Of a DNA stretch of 64,000 nucleotides, positions 1 to 11,755 are shown one piece after another; the first letter of the stretch is position 1; the number at the start of each line of letters is the position of its first letter. The position numbers and the translations under genes were made by a program. Under the pieces are notes generated by a model, which searched no databases, was not told the DNA's origin, and saw only the letters and a list, made by a program, of their open reading frames with translations. The stretch is taken from contig JAECYW010000022.1 in NCBI GenBank assembly GCA_023014335.1, positions 992,001 through 1,056,000 of the forward strand. Reading direction: 5' to 3'. The DNA comes from Galerina marginata (lineage: Eukaryota; Basidiomycota; Agaricomycetes; Agaricales; Galerinaceae).

Positions 1-362
1 TCACCCTACTGGCGGCCCGCTCAAGCCAGTTCTGGAACGGATTGCCCAACGTATTTCCAAGGTGGTAGGGAAGGAGGTGGACGCGAACACTGTGCTTCTC
101 CTCTGGACTCGCGCCCAAGGAGTAGTCGTAGTAACTGCCAGTGGTAATCCGCAGCGAATTCAAGCCCTCGGCGAAATCGCCACACTTCCTGACCTCCTAG
201 AGGAAGGGGAGGTCGATGAAATCACACGTGTTGGGAAGACCATTCATTATAGGTATTATGTATGTATTTCGTCCTTTTCATGGCCTATCATTGATTGGCT
301 CTTATTACCAGACGGGGCAGATGCGAAAGAATTTCCCAGCACCCAATCTTCCAGGAGAGTAA
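1..362 (+). CDS. Aldo-keto reductase, 3' end (copy 1, truncated by window edge)
   Basis: This is the C-terminal part of a cytosolic-type NAD(P)H-dependent aldo-keto reductase. Reading is open from base 2. Exon 2-259 joins exon 312-362 across a 52-nt GT-AG intron (260-311), giving a tail that ends in NFPAPNLPGE. It is nearly identical to the complete reductase gene at 6816-7908 on the other strand, including the motif ANTVLLLWTRAQG and the intron position, which fixes frame and splice. The catalytic tetrad lies upstream of the window and cannot be checked. This copy faces the other one, so the two are the outer parts of an inverted duplication. Family assignment is firm; substrate is unknown. 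Confidence 0.85.
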
Positions 363-584
363 AGTGATAGTCGTTGGTGAATACCATTGGAAAAGGTAGT
401 TGACTTGTATTTACTATTTCTTATTGCGTGTTACAGTTTAAATAAGCAATTCATTGTGTGATTGTCTTCGACCTTCCGACGCGTGCCTGTACGTGTTATA
501 ACCCCCACCATCACCACTTCAAGATGTTCTTATTCTACTTATTACGCTATTAATAAACCAAAGGTCAACAATATTACTTCAAGT

Positions 585-735
585 TTCTGCCCCGGAACAT
601 TCTTATGGACGGAACTTCAGCAACTTCGACACTGGTAGAAACCGGTCGTTCCAACCGCGCTGTTTTCTTCTTCAGGTGTCGTTATAACACAGACCCGAGG
701 AAGCTGGGCAATAAATCCGCAGTGCAGTATTGTCC
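585..735 (-). pseudogene. Decayed 3' end of a kinase-like gene
   Basis: Read on the minus strand, this stretch matches the last exon of the kinase-like gene at 5326-6645 (the part around GTTAFLAKLLKLSPEERARP), but with scattered substitutions and small indels that break the frame. It follows the end of reductase copy 1 in the same order and orientation as the intact pair at 6461-7284, seen in mirror image. It is therefore a relic left by the inverted duplication, with no sign of function. Confidence 0.7.
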
Positions 736-943
736 ACTGGCAGAATTCACTGGATCTACTTCAAGGCTTGGATGCCAAGCAACGGTACTACTTGAGCAAG
801 AAGTGTGATTTACCTCTAGTTTCATTTTTGAAAGCGGTCTTCAGATGCTATCATAGAGAAGGATAGACACCGAACGTTGAACGTTGAGTTGAACGCTGAT
901 CAGCTTACGCGACGCGCCAAGATTGACAATCACGTGCCCGCGT

Positions 944-953
944 CATATAAAAG
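944..953 (+). promoter_or_regulatory. TATA-box-like element of the F-box gene
   Basis: CATATAAAAG lies about 124 nt upstream of the ATG at 1077, a normal position for a core promoter element in a fungal gene with a short 5' leader. No other gene on the plus strand starts nearby. Confidence 0.45.
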
Positions 954-1076
954 AGGCCCTAGAACCGTGCCCACTGCCACCGCGACCTTTCTAGTCTTGA
1001 TTTTTTTTGTCATATTCATACCTGGCACCTGCTAAGCAGTGTACATACGTTGGAAATTGGCTCCTCTGTCGACGAG

Positions 1077-3933
1077 ATGACGACGAGGCCAGACAAAGTC
1101 ATTCCTCAATCCGAGCCGGCCGATGACAGTCAGGACCTCAACATGGACGAGGATGAGGAGGAAGACGGGTATTCCTCCAGCGATGGAAGCGAATATGGTG
1201 TTGGTTAGATTTTTTGCTGTAAACTGCGTCTGGTTCTTCTTCGTCTTATACGCGATAATAGGCAAAAGAAGAACCACGAAAAGGCCGCCAGCAAAGCGCC
1301 CGAAGATGGCGAGTTCGTCTCCAAAGAAGAACTCGCCTCAGAAAAGGCCCGTTAGAGCGAAAAAGAGCCTTAGTCTTCTTCCTACTATGCCTCTGGATTT
1401 GCTATTTGAGGCATGAATTTTCTTATTTTGGGTTGACGGCCAGCTAATCAATTGAACCCTTTCAGATTATGGGGTTTCTCGCTCCAAAAGACATCATCAA
1501 TGTGTCGAGGACGAACAAGCTTTTTAGAGAAACTCTTCGAGCAAAGAGTGCAATAACGATATGGAAAGCTGCGAGAGAACGCTCGGGCATCCCAGAACCG
1601 CCTACCTGGGTGTCGGAATCGGCTTGGGCAGGAATGCTTTTTGGGACCTCGTGTCAGGTAAGTCGCACTCCCTCCATTGGCACGGTTCCTCGTTCTGATC
1701 GCCCCCAAAGAATTGTGGGGCCAATAATATCCAGAAAATTGACTTTCTACTTTACCGCCGTCTCTGTACGACATGCAAAAAGAAACGGTGCGTCTTTCGT
1801 CTCCTCTTTGCCTACGGCTCACCAACCGCCTCAAAGTTACGTAGTAGAATCCCGAGTGAAATCAGTTTTCCCGGACGTTGAAGCATATGTTCTCGATCTT
1901 ATCCCTCATACGAATAGTGCGATTGAACCTCCTTTTGTTTTCTCTGTCGACTTGCTTATGAGTTCCTCAGTTGGTGGATGGGCCCACGGCCATCGAAGTG
2001 GTAGCCGGTTCTTTTGGGATGAGGATATTGAGAAGATGGTCCAGAAACTGACTGTCCTCGAGCATGCTATACATATGCGTCTCACTGATGCCAGGAAGAA
2101 ATTGGATGAGTTCAAGGCGCAGCAAATCCAGCGTGTAGAAGACATTCACTCTGTAAGTACATAAGTTACCTGTTCTTGGCCCGTTTGCTCACCACATCTC
2201 CCGTAGAGAGCACAAAATTATAGCCACTGGCTCGACAGTTGTATACTGGACCGCCAGCTGAACAAGGAAAATATCCAACTCCTTCGTCGAGAGGCGTAAG
2301 TTGGCCATGTTTCAATGACATTTCCGCTCACAAACTCGCATTCGTTCAGGATATGTGAACGCTTCATTCAGCTAGGATATACTGAAAAGGACGTATCTTA
2401 CCATTATAGACTCCCTGAATTTAACCAGTCCTCTTTACTTACCGATCGCAGTACGCTTTCTTCTTACATTGCATGGTATCGGTCACTTACCTTACCCTGC
2501 CAGTCTGGAACCGTATACGCCCAATTTTAGAACCAAAGGTCATGGAACGTAAAGCCATTAGACTTGAAAGAGAAATGGGCTCCATCAGGGCCGCTCGTAG
2601 GCGGATCGTTGACGGGCTATACAAAACATACAAGGCATCACTGCATCCTTCGCAGTGGAGGTACCTTCCGCGGACCTTCGATATTTGCAAATTCGACCCT
2701 TTCGCCATCGTTATTGACACACCTGCCGATGCGACCGTCACTGAAGATACCTTCGACCAAGCCATGCAGTCCCTACCTGAACTCCTGTCAACCGTCTCAG
2801 AGAAGAAAAAGGCTGAACTAAGAGGTTTATTGGCCGGCCCAACCTCTGACCGTGCTCTCGAAGCTGGAGAGATATCTAGTGGTGACGATTGTTTGGATTT
2901 GGCCACATCTACTTTCTTGTGCATGCGCCGCCAACACCCTCGCCACTCCGATGCTTCCGACTCACTTCTTATCGGTATACAAGATCTCCTGACGCACCAT
3001 TGTGATGACGAAAGTGAAGGTGTTTCAAGGTCGTATTCCTTAATGGCGACGACTCTCTCCAATCCAATTGTTTTCAGTGAAAAAGGTTCTGAAATGGCGA
3101 AGTTGATCATTCAGCTTGCTGGACTTGATCCCAGAACGGCCTTGGCATCCTACATGGATCAGAAAGACCTTCGGTTTTCTTGCGACTACTGCAGTCTTCA
3201 AATGCGAAGCGGAAAATGGGTACGTTGTGGTTACTCGTGGCGCACCGCGGTGAGTGCTTCCTTATTCCTTACTCGAGTAAATATATACCTCTGAACACGA
3301 TAAACCATTAGATTTCTCATTCATTGGTAAACATGCATTCGAAAGGATCTACGAAATTCGATCTTACCTGGACAGTTCTCTCTTCTGTCGACGCGAACTT
3401 CGTGAAAGAGAACGAACGGGGTGATTCAAAATGGCAAAAGTCGCTTTGGACATGTGGCCATTGCAGTGCCTACATGACAAACCTGCAAGCCCGTGGCGAG
3501 ATTGTTCAACATGTTCAGACTGTGTAAGTCCTGATATATGATCGGTTTTTTGTGTCACTTTCCTGATTACTGACACCCTTCACTTAGACATCAAATTTCG
3601 GCCCCAACAGAACCCGCCGATCTTTTCTTCTATGAAAGATTCCGCATGCCCTTCGCCAAAACGATTGTGTACCCAACACCTGGACCTGTCAAGAGCGCTG
3701 CTTCCTCAAAAAACATTTCTCCGTCAATGATTTTTCGATGCCTCCACTGCGCGTCGCATCAATCTTCGAACGTCAGAAATCGACTGTTCAATTCTCAAGG
3801 GATTGTCTCTCATATCGAGGCCAAGTAAGTTTTTATCTGTTGGTTCCTATTTGCGGGTTGCTCATGATGCACATTTTTTAGGCACACGATCAAAGGTCCA
3901 AAAATCGGAACGGATTGGGTCCAAGGAGTTTAG
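1077..3933 (+). CDS. F-box protein with CxxC zinc-ligand pairs (12 exons)
   Basis: Likely substrate-recruiting subunit of an SCF ubiquitin ligase. Exons: 1077-1197, 1262-1410, 1466-1657, 1711-1787, 1837-1916, 1971-2152, 2207-2295, 2350-2450, 2504-3249, 3312-3523, 3588-3824, 3882-3933; phases close to 745 aa. After an acidic start (EDEEEDGYSSSDGS) comes a Lys/Arg-rich stretch that looks like a nuclear signal. The F-box is about residues 77-113 (LPTMPLDLLFEIMGFLAPKD). Cys153/156 and Cys173/176 form a CxxC-x16-CxxC pair typical of Agaricomycete F-box proteins. Further CxxC pairs near the C-terminus (CDYC, CGHC, CLHC followed by His) suggest more metal sites. Intron 2 starts with GC (GCATGA) instead of GT. 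The substrate is unknown; the F-box and cysteine pattern are what I see, the ligase role is family knowledge. Confidence 0.88.
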
Positions 3934-5325
3934 GGCTGTTCTACACAGATCTTCCTAGCGGAACGTCGTTATCGATGTCAAAGTGACCAGTCCCACTCGC
4001 GTTGCAAATCAGGAGCTTCAAGACTGAAGTCCGAACCACCCGGATGTCAACCATTGCTCACTCTCCCGCTTTTCGATCCCAATCCTGTATACTGTATACA
4101 TCATTTTTGCCACTATCTTCACCAATATCCACTCATTCGCAAATTTTATCCGTCCACTTAATTTCTTATGTCTTCGTATATACGACGACTAAATAATCTT
4201 GCACCAATCTTGCACCATATTATCAACATGTTAAATATCCATATCTAGTTATATTCCGCATCGATAGGACAGACCACACTCCATTTGTACATACAATCAT
4301 TTCGTTCTAGCTCAATGTTCATAATGTTCGTTTTAGATTTTCAATACTAGTATTTCACTGACTACTCGTATGGTACATTCCGCAACCATTCTTCCTCAAT
4401 ATGACTGGCCGGACTGCGGCCACTTGTAGTTAAGAGTATACTTTATACGTTTGACGAAATGATCTATCGCACCGTGAGCTGCCATTTACTGCCAATATCA
4501 AACGAGCCATCTTCCAACCTGGCGGACAATACTGTTCGAAAACGACCAGAGAATTACCAGAAAAATTCTCAATGGAATGATGGCCGTGAATCAAGGAGTC
4601 CAGACGTGATCGGAAGCGTGCTGTCCTAGTTAAGTTCTAGAATAGGCTTGGAAATTAAAAGTTTGGACAACGGGCAATAAAACGATTTTGGGTGTCCTTG
4701 TCGCCTTCCTTGCGATATTCGGCAATCTACATCAACTGAGGCAGTGGGATGTTTGTGGTGGGGCGTATTCTGTGACTCCTTTCAGGCCTTCCTGGATTGT
4801 TCCACGTCAAATCTTTCGTTTCCTCCTGTGGCGCCGCACCATTCAGGGAGATGCGTTGACACGGCCGGGAAACATAGTAATACGTACCTTCGACGCAGCA
4901 AGAAGGATTAGTTTTCCGTTGATTTACGCCTTCCACTCGTCGGTGTATTTGGGCTTGAAGGAGCTTACTCGAATAAAGCTCCGAGTCTGACGATTGAAAA
5001 ACCTTTCACGCCTTCAAACGCACTACGGAAACACAGAAGTTATTGAAATGTGCGAGCGGTCTCACCTTCTCACCCCCGACTTCTCACCTCGCCTTTGCCT
5101 TTACACCTAAAAGATTAGGCTTCCATCGAGGATCGAGTACAAAGTAACCGGCGAACCTTCGGGCTCCAGACCTTGAGACTTCAGCCTTCCCGAGAACCAT
5201 CCGGTGAATAATGGCCCGCAAGTGAGCCGCTGAGCAGGCACGATTTATGAAAGCTTGAGGTCCTCATAAGAGTTGAGAGTAATTTCCCATCGTCTTTGTC
5301 CTTCATTTTACACCATTCTTCCCAG
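3934..5325. other. Intergenic region between F-box gene and kinase-like gene
   Basis: The first few hundred bases are the likely 3' UTR of the F-box gene and are AT-rich. Around 4688-4990 there is an open frame of about 100 codons with no recognisable motif, no plausible intron signals and no paralogue in the window, so I do not call it a gene. The last 300 bases should hold the promoter of the kinase-like gene, but I see no clear TATA element. Confidence 0.4.
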
Positions 5326-6645
5326 ATGCATCGGACCGTCATAGACAGGTTGAAGTCCCTCATCCGGGCCATCGGGTCGTTCAGCTCTTTCCTAGGAAGT
5401 GGTCGACGCAAGTCTAGTGGCAAGAGCAAGATCAATAAACGCCTCATCGTCCGGATACTACCCTCTGACACTCCCTTTCGACTCGAAGATGGAGAACCCT
5501 TTGGTTCGGATAGGATCCCAGCCGACCAACTCCAGGCACGCCGTCGTGCACAGGCAGAGGTGTATCTCCCCGCTCATGTCTGGGACGCGCTTAATCCAGG
5601 GGAGCGCTTTGCCTCCGTTGCGGATCTTTGTGCACATATTGGAGACAAATTGCCGATGCAAGTGGTGAAGCTCATCGCACGGGATGTTCTCCGCGGTTTG
5701 GAAAGCCAGAAAAATGGCAGCTACCCGCGCAGTAGTTTGCACACTGGTACGTATCCCTAATTTAGTGTCGTTCGAGAGGAAACACTAACCTTCATGGCGG
5801 CAGATATCAACCCTAACACCATTCTTCTCTCGCCTTCGGATCTGCGCGCCCTCATATCGCAACTACAAGCAGAGACACAGACGTCCTTCTGGCCGTCTGA
5901 AATATCTGTCGGCATGCCGTTCAGCAGAGAAGGGTTTCCATTACCGGATATGACGGCCGTTTTTACGCTGTCCAATGCTGGACCAAACGGTGCGCCTTGC
6001 TTATTCTCGCGAAAAAAAACAGAAACCTGAGGAGGTATTAGGCGATAACCACCGGCCTGAATACCCAGATCGAGAGGCCTTGCAACCTCCTGAATCGCTC
6101 CTCGGTGCCTCGTGCGGAACGGACGGTATGGCCAGACACATGTGGGCTCTGGGATGTGTGGTACGTGCCAAATCCTGCCTGCAGACTCAGAAAAAATTAA
6201 TCAGTTTCGTAAAGCTTTTCGAACTCCTTACAGGCGAAGCCCTGTTCGACCCTGAGTTTCAAACAGACGAACTGGAGATCTCGAGAGAAGAATCGCACCT
6301 GATACAGATGATCGAGTTGTTTGGCAACATGCCCGCGAATATGGTGAAATCTGGACAATTCAGCCGCGAGTGGTTCACTGAGGATGGTAAGTCGTAATTC
6401 TTGGGCTCGTCTATGAAAAGAAGCAATTAAATTGGCGGTTCTTTGGGTTTCATGATCCAGGTGCACTGCGGATAGACACAACGTACTACCCCATTTCCCT
6501 CGGGTCCGTGTTGGAACGGCACCTGGAGAAGAATGACGCAGTTGGAACGACTGCGTTTCTGGCGAAATTGCTGAAGCTCAGTCCAGAAGAGCGTGCCCGG
6601 CCAGAAAACATGATCGATGACCCGTGGTTCATTGATAACCAGTGA
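5326..6645 (+). pseudogene. SRPK-like kinase gene lacking the N-lobe, one frameshift
   Basis: Exons 5326-5746, 5804-6160, 6215-6386 and 6461-6645 join with good GT-AG introns, but the total is one base too long. The extra base lies in exon 2, most easily in the run of eight A at about 6011-6018; skipping it would give about 377 aa. The C-lobe is recognisable: a helix LPMQVVKLIARDVLRGLE, a catalytic-loop-like HTDINPN (SRPK-type kinases have HTDIKPDN, so Lys and Asn positions differ), a region ALQPPESLLG matching the APE-type segment, then LGCVLFELLTGEALFDP and a tail PENMIDDPWF. The glycine loop, VAIK lysine and a DFG motif are not seen. It is thus either a dying gene or a catalytically dead pseudokinase with an assembly error. 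The ATG at 5326 is the first in frame; an N-lobe exon could lie upstream but none was found. Confidence 0.65.
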
Positions 6646-6815
6646 ATTGAGCGGGTAAAGCATGAAATAATGGGGGTCAACCTATTAGTACATGCGCATG
6701 CACACACCGGAAGATCAAAGAAAATTAGACGATGAAACGTTCATTTGAACTGCAACAGGGAATAGCAAATACAATATAATTATCTTGCTTCGTGGTATTT
6801 ACCAACAACTATCAC

Positions 6816-7908
6816 TTATTCGCGTGGAAGGTTGGGCACTGGGAAGTCTGTTTCCATGTGTTCTGTCTGGAGATGAGAGTCAATCAATGTCAGGCAATGG
6901 AAAGGATAAGATACGTACATAATTCCTATAATGAATGGTCTTCCCAACGCGTGTGATTTCATCGACCTCGCCTTCTTCCAGGAGGTCAGGAAGTGTGGCA
7001 ATTTCGCCGAGGCCTTGAATTCGCTGGGGAGTACCACTGGCAGTTACCACGACTACCCCTTGAGCACGAGTCCAGAGCAGAAGTACAGTGTTCGCATCCA
7101 CCTCCTTCCCTACCACCTTGGAAATACGTTCGGCGATCCGTTCCAGAACGGGTTTGAGCGGGCCGCCAGTAGGATGACGCAGTATGGGTGAGAGGGTGCC
7201 GTAGGAGGCTGTGAGTATCCCATGCTTAGCTTGCAAGTCCAGTACCGGTTGAAGATGCGCCAATAAGTAAGGATGAAACTCAAGCTATCAATTTAAAATC
7301 ATCGTTAAACAGGTAAAGAAATAACCAATTCAAAAGAAAAGGACGCACTTGGTTAATTACAGGTTTATATTTGGCATTGTCTAAAATCGTCTCTAGGTCT
7401 TGTGGCCTGAAGTTGCTCACGCCGATACTCTTGAGTTTGCCTTGTGACTTGAGGTCTTCTAAGATCTTCCACATGGCTTTCAACTCCCCCGGAGCGGCGA
7501 CGAATGGATTGTGTATCAGATAGAGATCTGGTACGAAGCCAAGCCTATCGGTAGACTCCTTCACAGAGCCGATCACCTTATCTAGAGGTACTGGGGAACC
7601 GTCGTCGTTGGCGGAGACTGGAGGTTGGAGATCAACAAATGAACACCTGAATTAATCCAATGAGGCGTACGCTTCGAGGTGACATAGACATCGTCACGGT
7701 TCAGCGATGACTTCGCAATTGCCTCTCCAGTCTCTTTTTCAGTTTTATACAGCTGAGCTGTGTCGATATGTCGAATACCGCCTTCCAGCGCCAGTTGACC
7801 GCACTCAACAGCACTTTTGTTTGATAAGCCTGTCCCGTTTCCCCAGGCGATCCAGGGGATGGTCGTGCCATCAAGGAGGGTGAAAGATGGAACGGATTGA
7901 ATGGTCAT
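6816..7908 (-). CDS. Aldo-keto reductase (copy 2, complete)
   Basis: NAD(P)H-dependent reductase of carbonyl compounds, cytosolic, about 307 aa, the normal length for the family. Exons on the minus strand: 7671-7908, 7349-7617, 6919-7284, 6816-6866; phases close. The catalytic tetrad is visible: Asp49 and Tyr54 in HIDTAQLY, Lys79 in YVTSK, His115 in LIHNPF. Later motifs GVSNF, INQLEFHPYLL and the cofactor-side VVVVTASGTPQRI are also present. The start at 7908 (MTIQSVPSFTLLDG) fits family N-termini; an in-frame ATG a little upstream is possible. It faces the kinase-like gene, with 170 bp between the two stop codons. Substrate is unknown; nearby genes do not indicate a pathway. Confidence 0.9.
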
Positions 7909-9069
7909 TGTGGTCTTGGTTTGAGGAGCGGCAAGCCTACCGGTCCGATGATATTTCATCGTTGTAGATGCCGGTAGGTTCCGCACATTGCGTCATACAG
8001 CTGGGGCCGCGGACAAGCCAATGGCTTCTGTAGGAGCATCAGCAGGCAAGAAGTTTTCAGAAATTGATTATAAGGCGTAGTAGCAGGTATAGTGACACGG
8101 TACTCACCCATTTCTGCCTATAGGATCAACTAGTGGAAATTTTCGAGTCGCCCAGGAAATCGTTAATAATGTTCGATTGATCTTGTGTAGAAAGAAAGTG
8201 GTGTCAAAATCAGACACCTAGGGGAGTTACCAGGCGCTTTAAAAATATGATCGCCAACCCTATGTATCCTACAAGACTGAGAAATCGTTGAGAGTGGAGG
8301 AAGCAGTGAGCAATTGATTGAGGTCGTGAGTATTGAAATCGTGGAAAATTCTTACAAATTCCGAATTGCGGCACACCTGATTCCTGGGTTAGGAGCGACG
8401 GTTCATGCCCACATCCTCAGCGGCTCAGCCTCATCGCCTGCTGTGCTTTCCAACCGAGCGTCGCCGGAGGATGGTCTGGTTGTACGCGAAAAGGGTCGAC
8501 AGTAATGGCGAAGAGTCGATAAGCCAGTGCTGCTACTTTCGAGGAGAACGACAGAACGACCCCCGGCGAGATACAACTGCGAAGAGTTACTTGGCAGCCT
8601 TCTTCACCTGTAGTAAAGGCGACGGAGGCGTGGCAAGATCGAGCTGCGGGGCTGCTGCTCCTTCAGTGCACGCTGCTGTCTGAGTGGTCTGCATCGCCGT
8701 CGTCGATGTGGTTCGGGTCCGAAGTACCTTCGCCGCCGCTTTTTGTTTTGCCTGACGTACTTACTCAAATGATGGAAAATTTTACAAAAGAAAAAAAAAT
8801 TAGTAGTTCAACGCGGACCTTTGTCAGAGTCTTACACTCTCAGGTTTACAATTATGATACTCTAACTTGAGCAATCGTGTTCGAACTGCACCTCCATACA
8901 AAATTATAGTCTCTTGAAAAACTTATTTCGCCGGCAGTAATATCACACCCCTTTCCTCCTGCGCTATTTCTTATTGATTCATAAATAACTAGTTGTTATG
9001 CTACAGATTGTTGTTTTAGCCCTACATCCACTATGAGAAATGAAATGACTTACAAACGAAATCCACAAC
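7909..9069. repeat. Spacer with remnant of the NACHT-cassette linker and acidic-gene 5' end
   Basis: About 7909-8380 shows nothing recognisable beyond the reductase promoter region. From about 8381 to 9069 the sequence resembles the linkers at 34340-34760, 44940-45482, 53760-54242 and 62690-63266, which separate each NACHT gene from the acid-rich gene downstream. Here only about 300 bp of the acidic gene's beginning survives; the remainder is deleted. Open frames in this stretch are low-complexity and not conserved between copies. Confidence 0.55.
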
Positions 9070-11533
9070 TCACTCCGCCAGTGGGTCCTCTGCATCTACC
9101 CGGGCCAGATACCGAGTAATCTCCCTCGTTACAGCTCTTTTTCGGCGGGCATGCTTCCTTGCTAATGGTCTGAACTTCTGTCGACGTGCCAGTGCGGTTA
9201 GCTCTTCGGAGATATCGGATTTGGGGAGTACATGGACAAAGCATTTCAGTGCCAGGTGGAAGGCATGCTCAGAGTCATGCTGAGGATATATGATTGGAAA
9301 CATTCCTTTCCTTCTGGGTGGCCATTTGTCTATTTGTGCCGCTTCAGATGAGCATGCATTGTGTACAAGTTTTCGCCAAAGCCAGGGGAGATTTATTTGT
9401 CTTCTGTATTTCCTTTCTGTTGTGTTGTTCGAGGGGAGAATTTGTTTGTCTTGATTGGAAATGTGCTTCAGAAAATACACTGCGGCCGTCGCATACCGTT
9501 GGCCGTTCAGCGCGTATACCCCAGATCGATTAGGGGCTTCTAGAAATTCCGAAATAAATTCAGTATACTCGGAATAGATGTGGACGTATTGCGAAAACGA
9601 AAGCTTGTCGAAGGCCCATTGGGCCCTATCCAGCTGGAATAAATCCAACCCTGATAAAAAGGGTTGACTGGCAACCTTCATTTTGGCGACGGCAACCAGA
9701 GCAACCAGATTTCTGGCCGAATACATTTTTTCCATTATTCCTTGAGCAAATTGGTCAAAGAGCCGCAGTTGGTGACTGTGTACATTGGATCCGTTGTCAA
9801 ATTTCTAACATGAATGTCAAAGTCAGACAAATGAATGCCGAAAAGGGTACATACCCATAGTTTGATGGAGGTGATTCTGAAAAATCGAGCAACATGTTCA
9901 GGATACCCACAATCCATTAGAAGTGACCCCAATGAGAAATTGGTTAGGTCATTGCGGAGCTCCTGGGTAGGTGCAGCATTGCAAAGAAGATTCACGACAC
10001 ACCATGCCATCGCATAGTTTTTTTCTCCCTCTGTTGTCAGGATTATTGGGGTTTCGAGGACAAATTTAAAGCCCTGAACAATTATTTACCTTGGAGGCAG
10101 TGAATGCATAAATGTGCCAATTCAGCACAGAGCAAAGGATCACTGATATAGAATTCTTTCGACCTTGAATAATCAAGAAGAAAGTCCAGCAGGGAAGCAT
10201 GAAAAATATTCAGTTCCTGCCAATGTGTACCTTCATGGTCACTTCGGTTCTCGAGAGAAATAAGCGAGGAGAGATCACATATGAGCAGTGAAATATCCCC
10301 AGTATTGAGCAACAGAATCTTTTCAATTTGGCTTACAACAGGAACGGGAAGGATGAAAAGAAGGACGAGGATGCGCAAGACTGAATCATGATCCTCTGCA
10401 GACAACAAAATTTGCCTGTATAAAGCATCAAGCTCAGCAAAGGGCATTTCACAGTGTGCTGGACGGAGTCCAAGGATAATATCCAAGCGCTGAGGGGGTC
10501 GATGACGAGACGACGAGATAAATTTGACCACAGTCGACGCATAAATGAATTGACCAGACGATTTCCGGACTAATTCCCATAAGTCTTTGTCAGCTGGCCA
10601 AGTCAATGGGATTTGCGCTTTAAAGGGGTGCGTTTCCTTAATTTCCGTGAATTTGTCCTGAAGGAAGAGTCGAATGTCGTCGGATGGGAGGTAGTCATGA
10701 TTGAGGGCAACCCTGGTCGTGATCTCCTTCAAGTATCCTACGTCGAATGAGTGTCTGATGTCGTGCTCTGGGCGACTTGCTATGAGGAATATTAAGGGTA
10801 CGTGATGTTGTTGGAGTGCTCGTGAAATAGTGCTTAGGATTTTGACCTGACTTTCCCGGTCGTTACATTCGTCGAGGCCATCAATAATAACAATACGGGC
10901 GGCCGTCACTGCATCAAAGAATCCAGCTTCAATGCGCTCCTGTAGTGGCTCGACGATCAGAGCCAATATCTGCGCATCGAGTGAACGGGTAAAAATGAAT
11001 GGATCCAGGGCAATTGTTTGGATGATGTGATCCATAATATCCGGGAAACAAATTGAGGCTTGGTAGGCAATAGTGGCGATGAGAGAGCGGCCGTGGTTAC
11101 GAGTGGGGTCAGACCTGGCGAAAAAGTAACTGGCCACCAGAATGCCTTCCTCGCAGCAGCACTCAGCGATCGAGCGGGCGATGGCTGATTTGCCCGAGCC
11201 AGCTGGGCCGTAGAGCCACATAATCAACGCCTCTCGTGCCTCCGGGTCGAGACCGCGAATCCAAGCCATAATCTTGTCAAGAACTGCGACTCGAGTGTTG
11301 GGATGACATTTCGGAGGGTCGTAAACGTCATTGGAATTGTGGAATGCTGTCGGTGAAGTAGCCTCGAGCAGGCGCTCTCGGGGATCTGAAAAAATCCTGC
11401 ATTCATCTTCAGATCTAAGGCTTTGCGGATCGTACGTACCTTTCGAAACGGGGTTGTGATGATTATGAATGTTCTGTTGGTAAAATTGTCCACCAGTCAC
11501 TACAGTTTGTGACCCGAACATCGAGGAAGGCAT
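9070..11533 (-). CDS. NACHT domain NTPase, NLR-like (copy A)
   Basis: STAND-class signalling NTPase of the kind linked to fungal self/non-self recognition and defence; cytoplasmic by lack of signal peptide. Exons on the minus strand: 11440-11533, 10090-11385, 9855-10030, 9070-9804, giving 766 aa. The N-terminus MPSSMFGSQTVVTGGQF precedes a short linker; Walker A is GPAGSGKS (residues 91-98), Walker B IVIIDGLDEC (about 196-205), then a sensor-like IASRPEHD. No WD40, ankyrin or TPR repeats follow. The C-terminal 245 aa (from KFDNGSNVHSHQLRLFDQFA) is a domain shared only with the other copies here. Intron 1 is exactly 54 nt and stop-free, so retaining it would add 18 residues. ATG at 11533 is shared with copies C and D. 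Confidence 0.88.
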
Positions 11534-11755
11534 TTCAACAAAGGGAACACCAGCGAATGTCGGTGAGGACAGTGGATGAAGACGGACAGATTCAAGAACG
11601 AGCCAGACTGTGCTGCTATTGGAGTGGGTGAGAATACATCAACCAGCCCAGGATAGGAAGGGACAGACGTGAGACCGATATAGCTCTATGTGGTTTCCTG
11701 TGCTGAACAGCTGGCAGTGTGTACTGGTTTAGAGTAGATCGCAGTGGGCTGTGTC

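Larger units (their letters stand above)
1..735. repeat. Left arm of inverted duplication (partner about 6461-7284)
   Basis: The reductase 3' end plus kinase tail at 1-735 is the reverse complement, with divergence, of the kinase last exon plus reductase 3' half at about 6461-7284. The spacer between the arms carries the F-box gene and most of the kinase gene. The left kinase part is decayed and the right is not, so the event is not recent. Confidence 0.7.

Noticed and set aside
4688..4990. 100-codon frame between the F-box and kinase genes
   Set aside because: No motif, no copy elsewhere in the window, and an equally long frame on the opposite strand.
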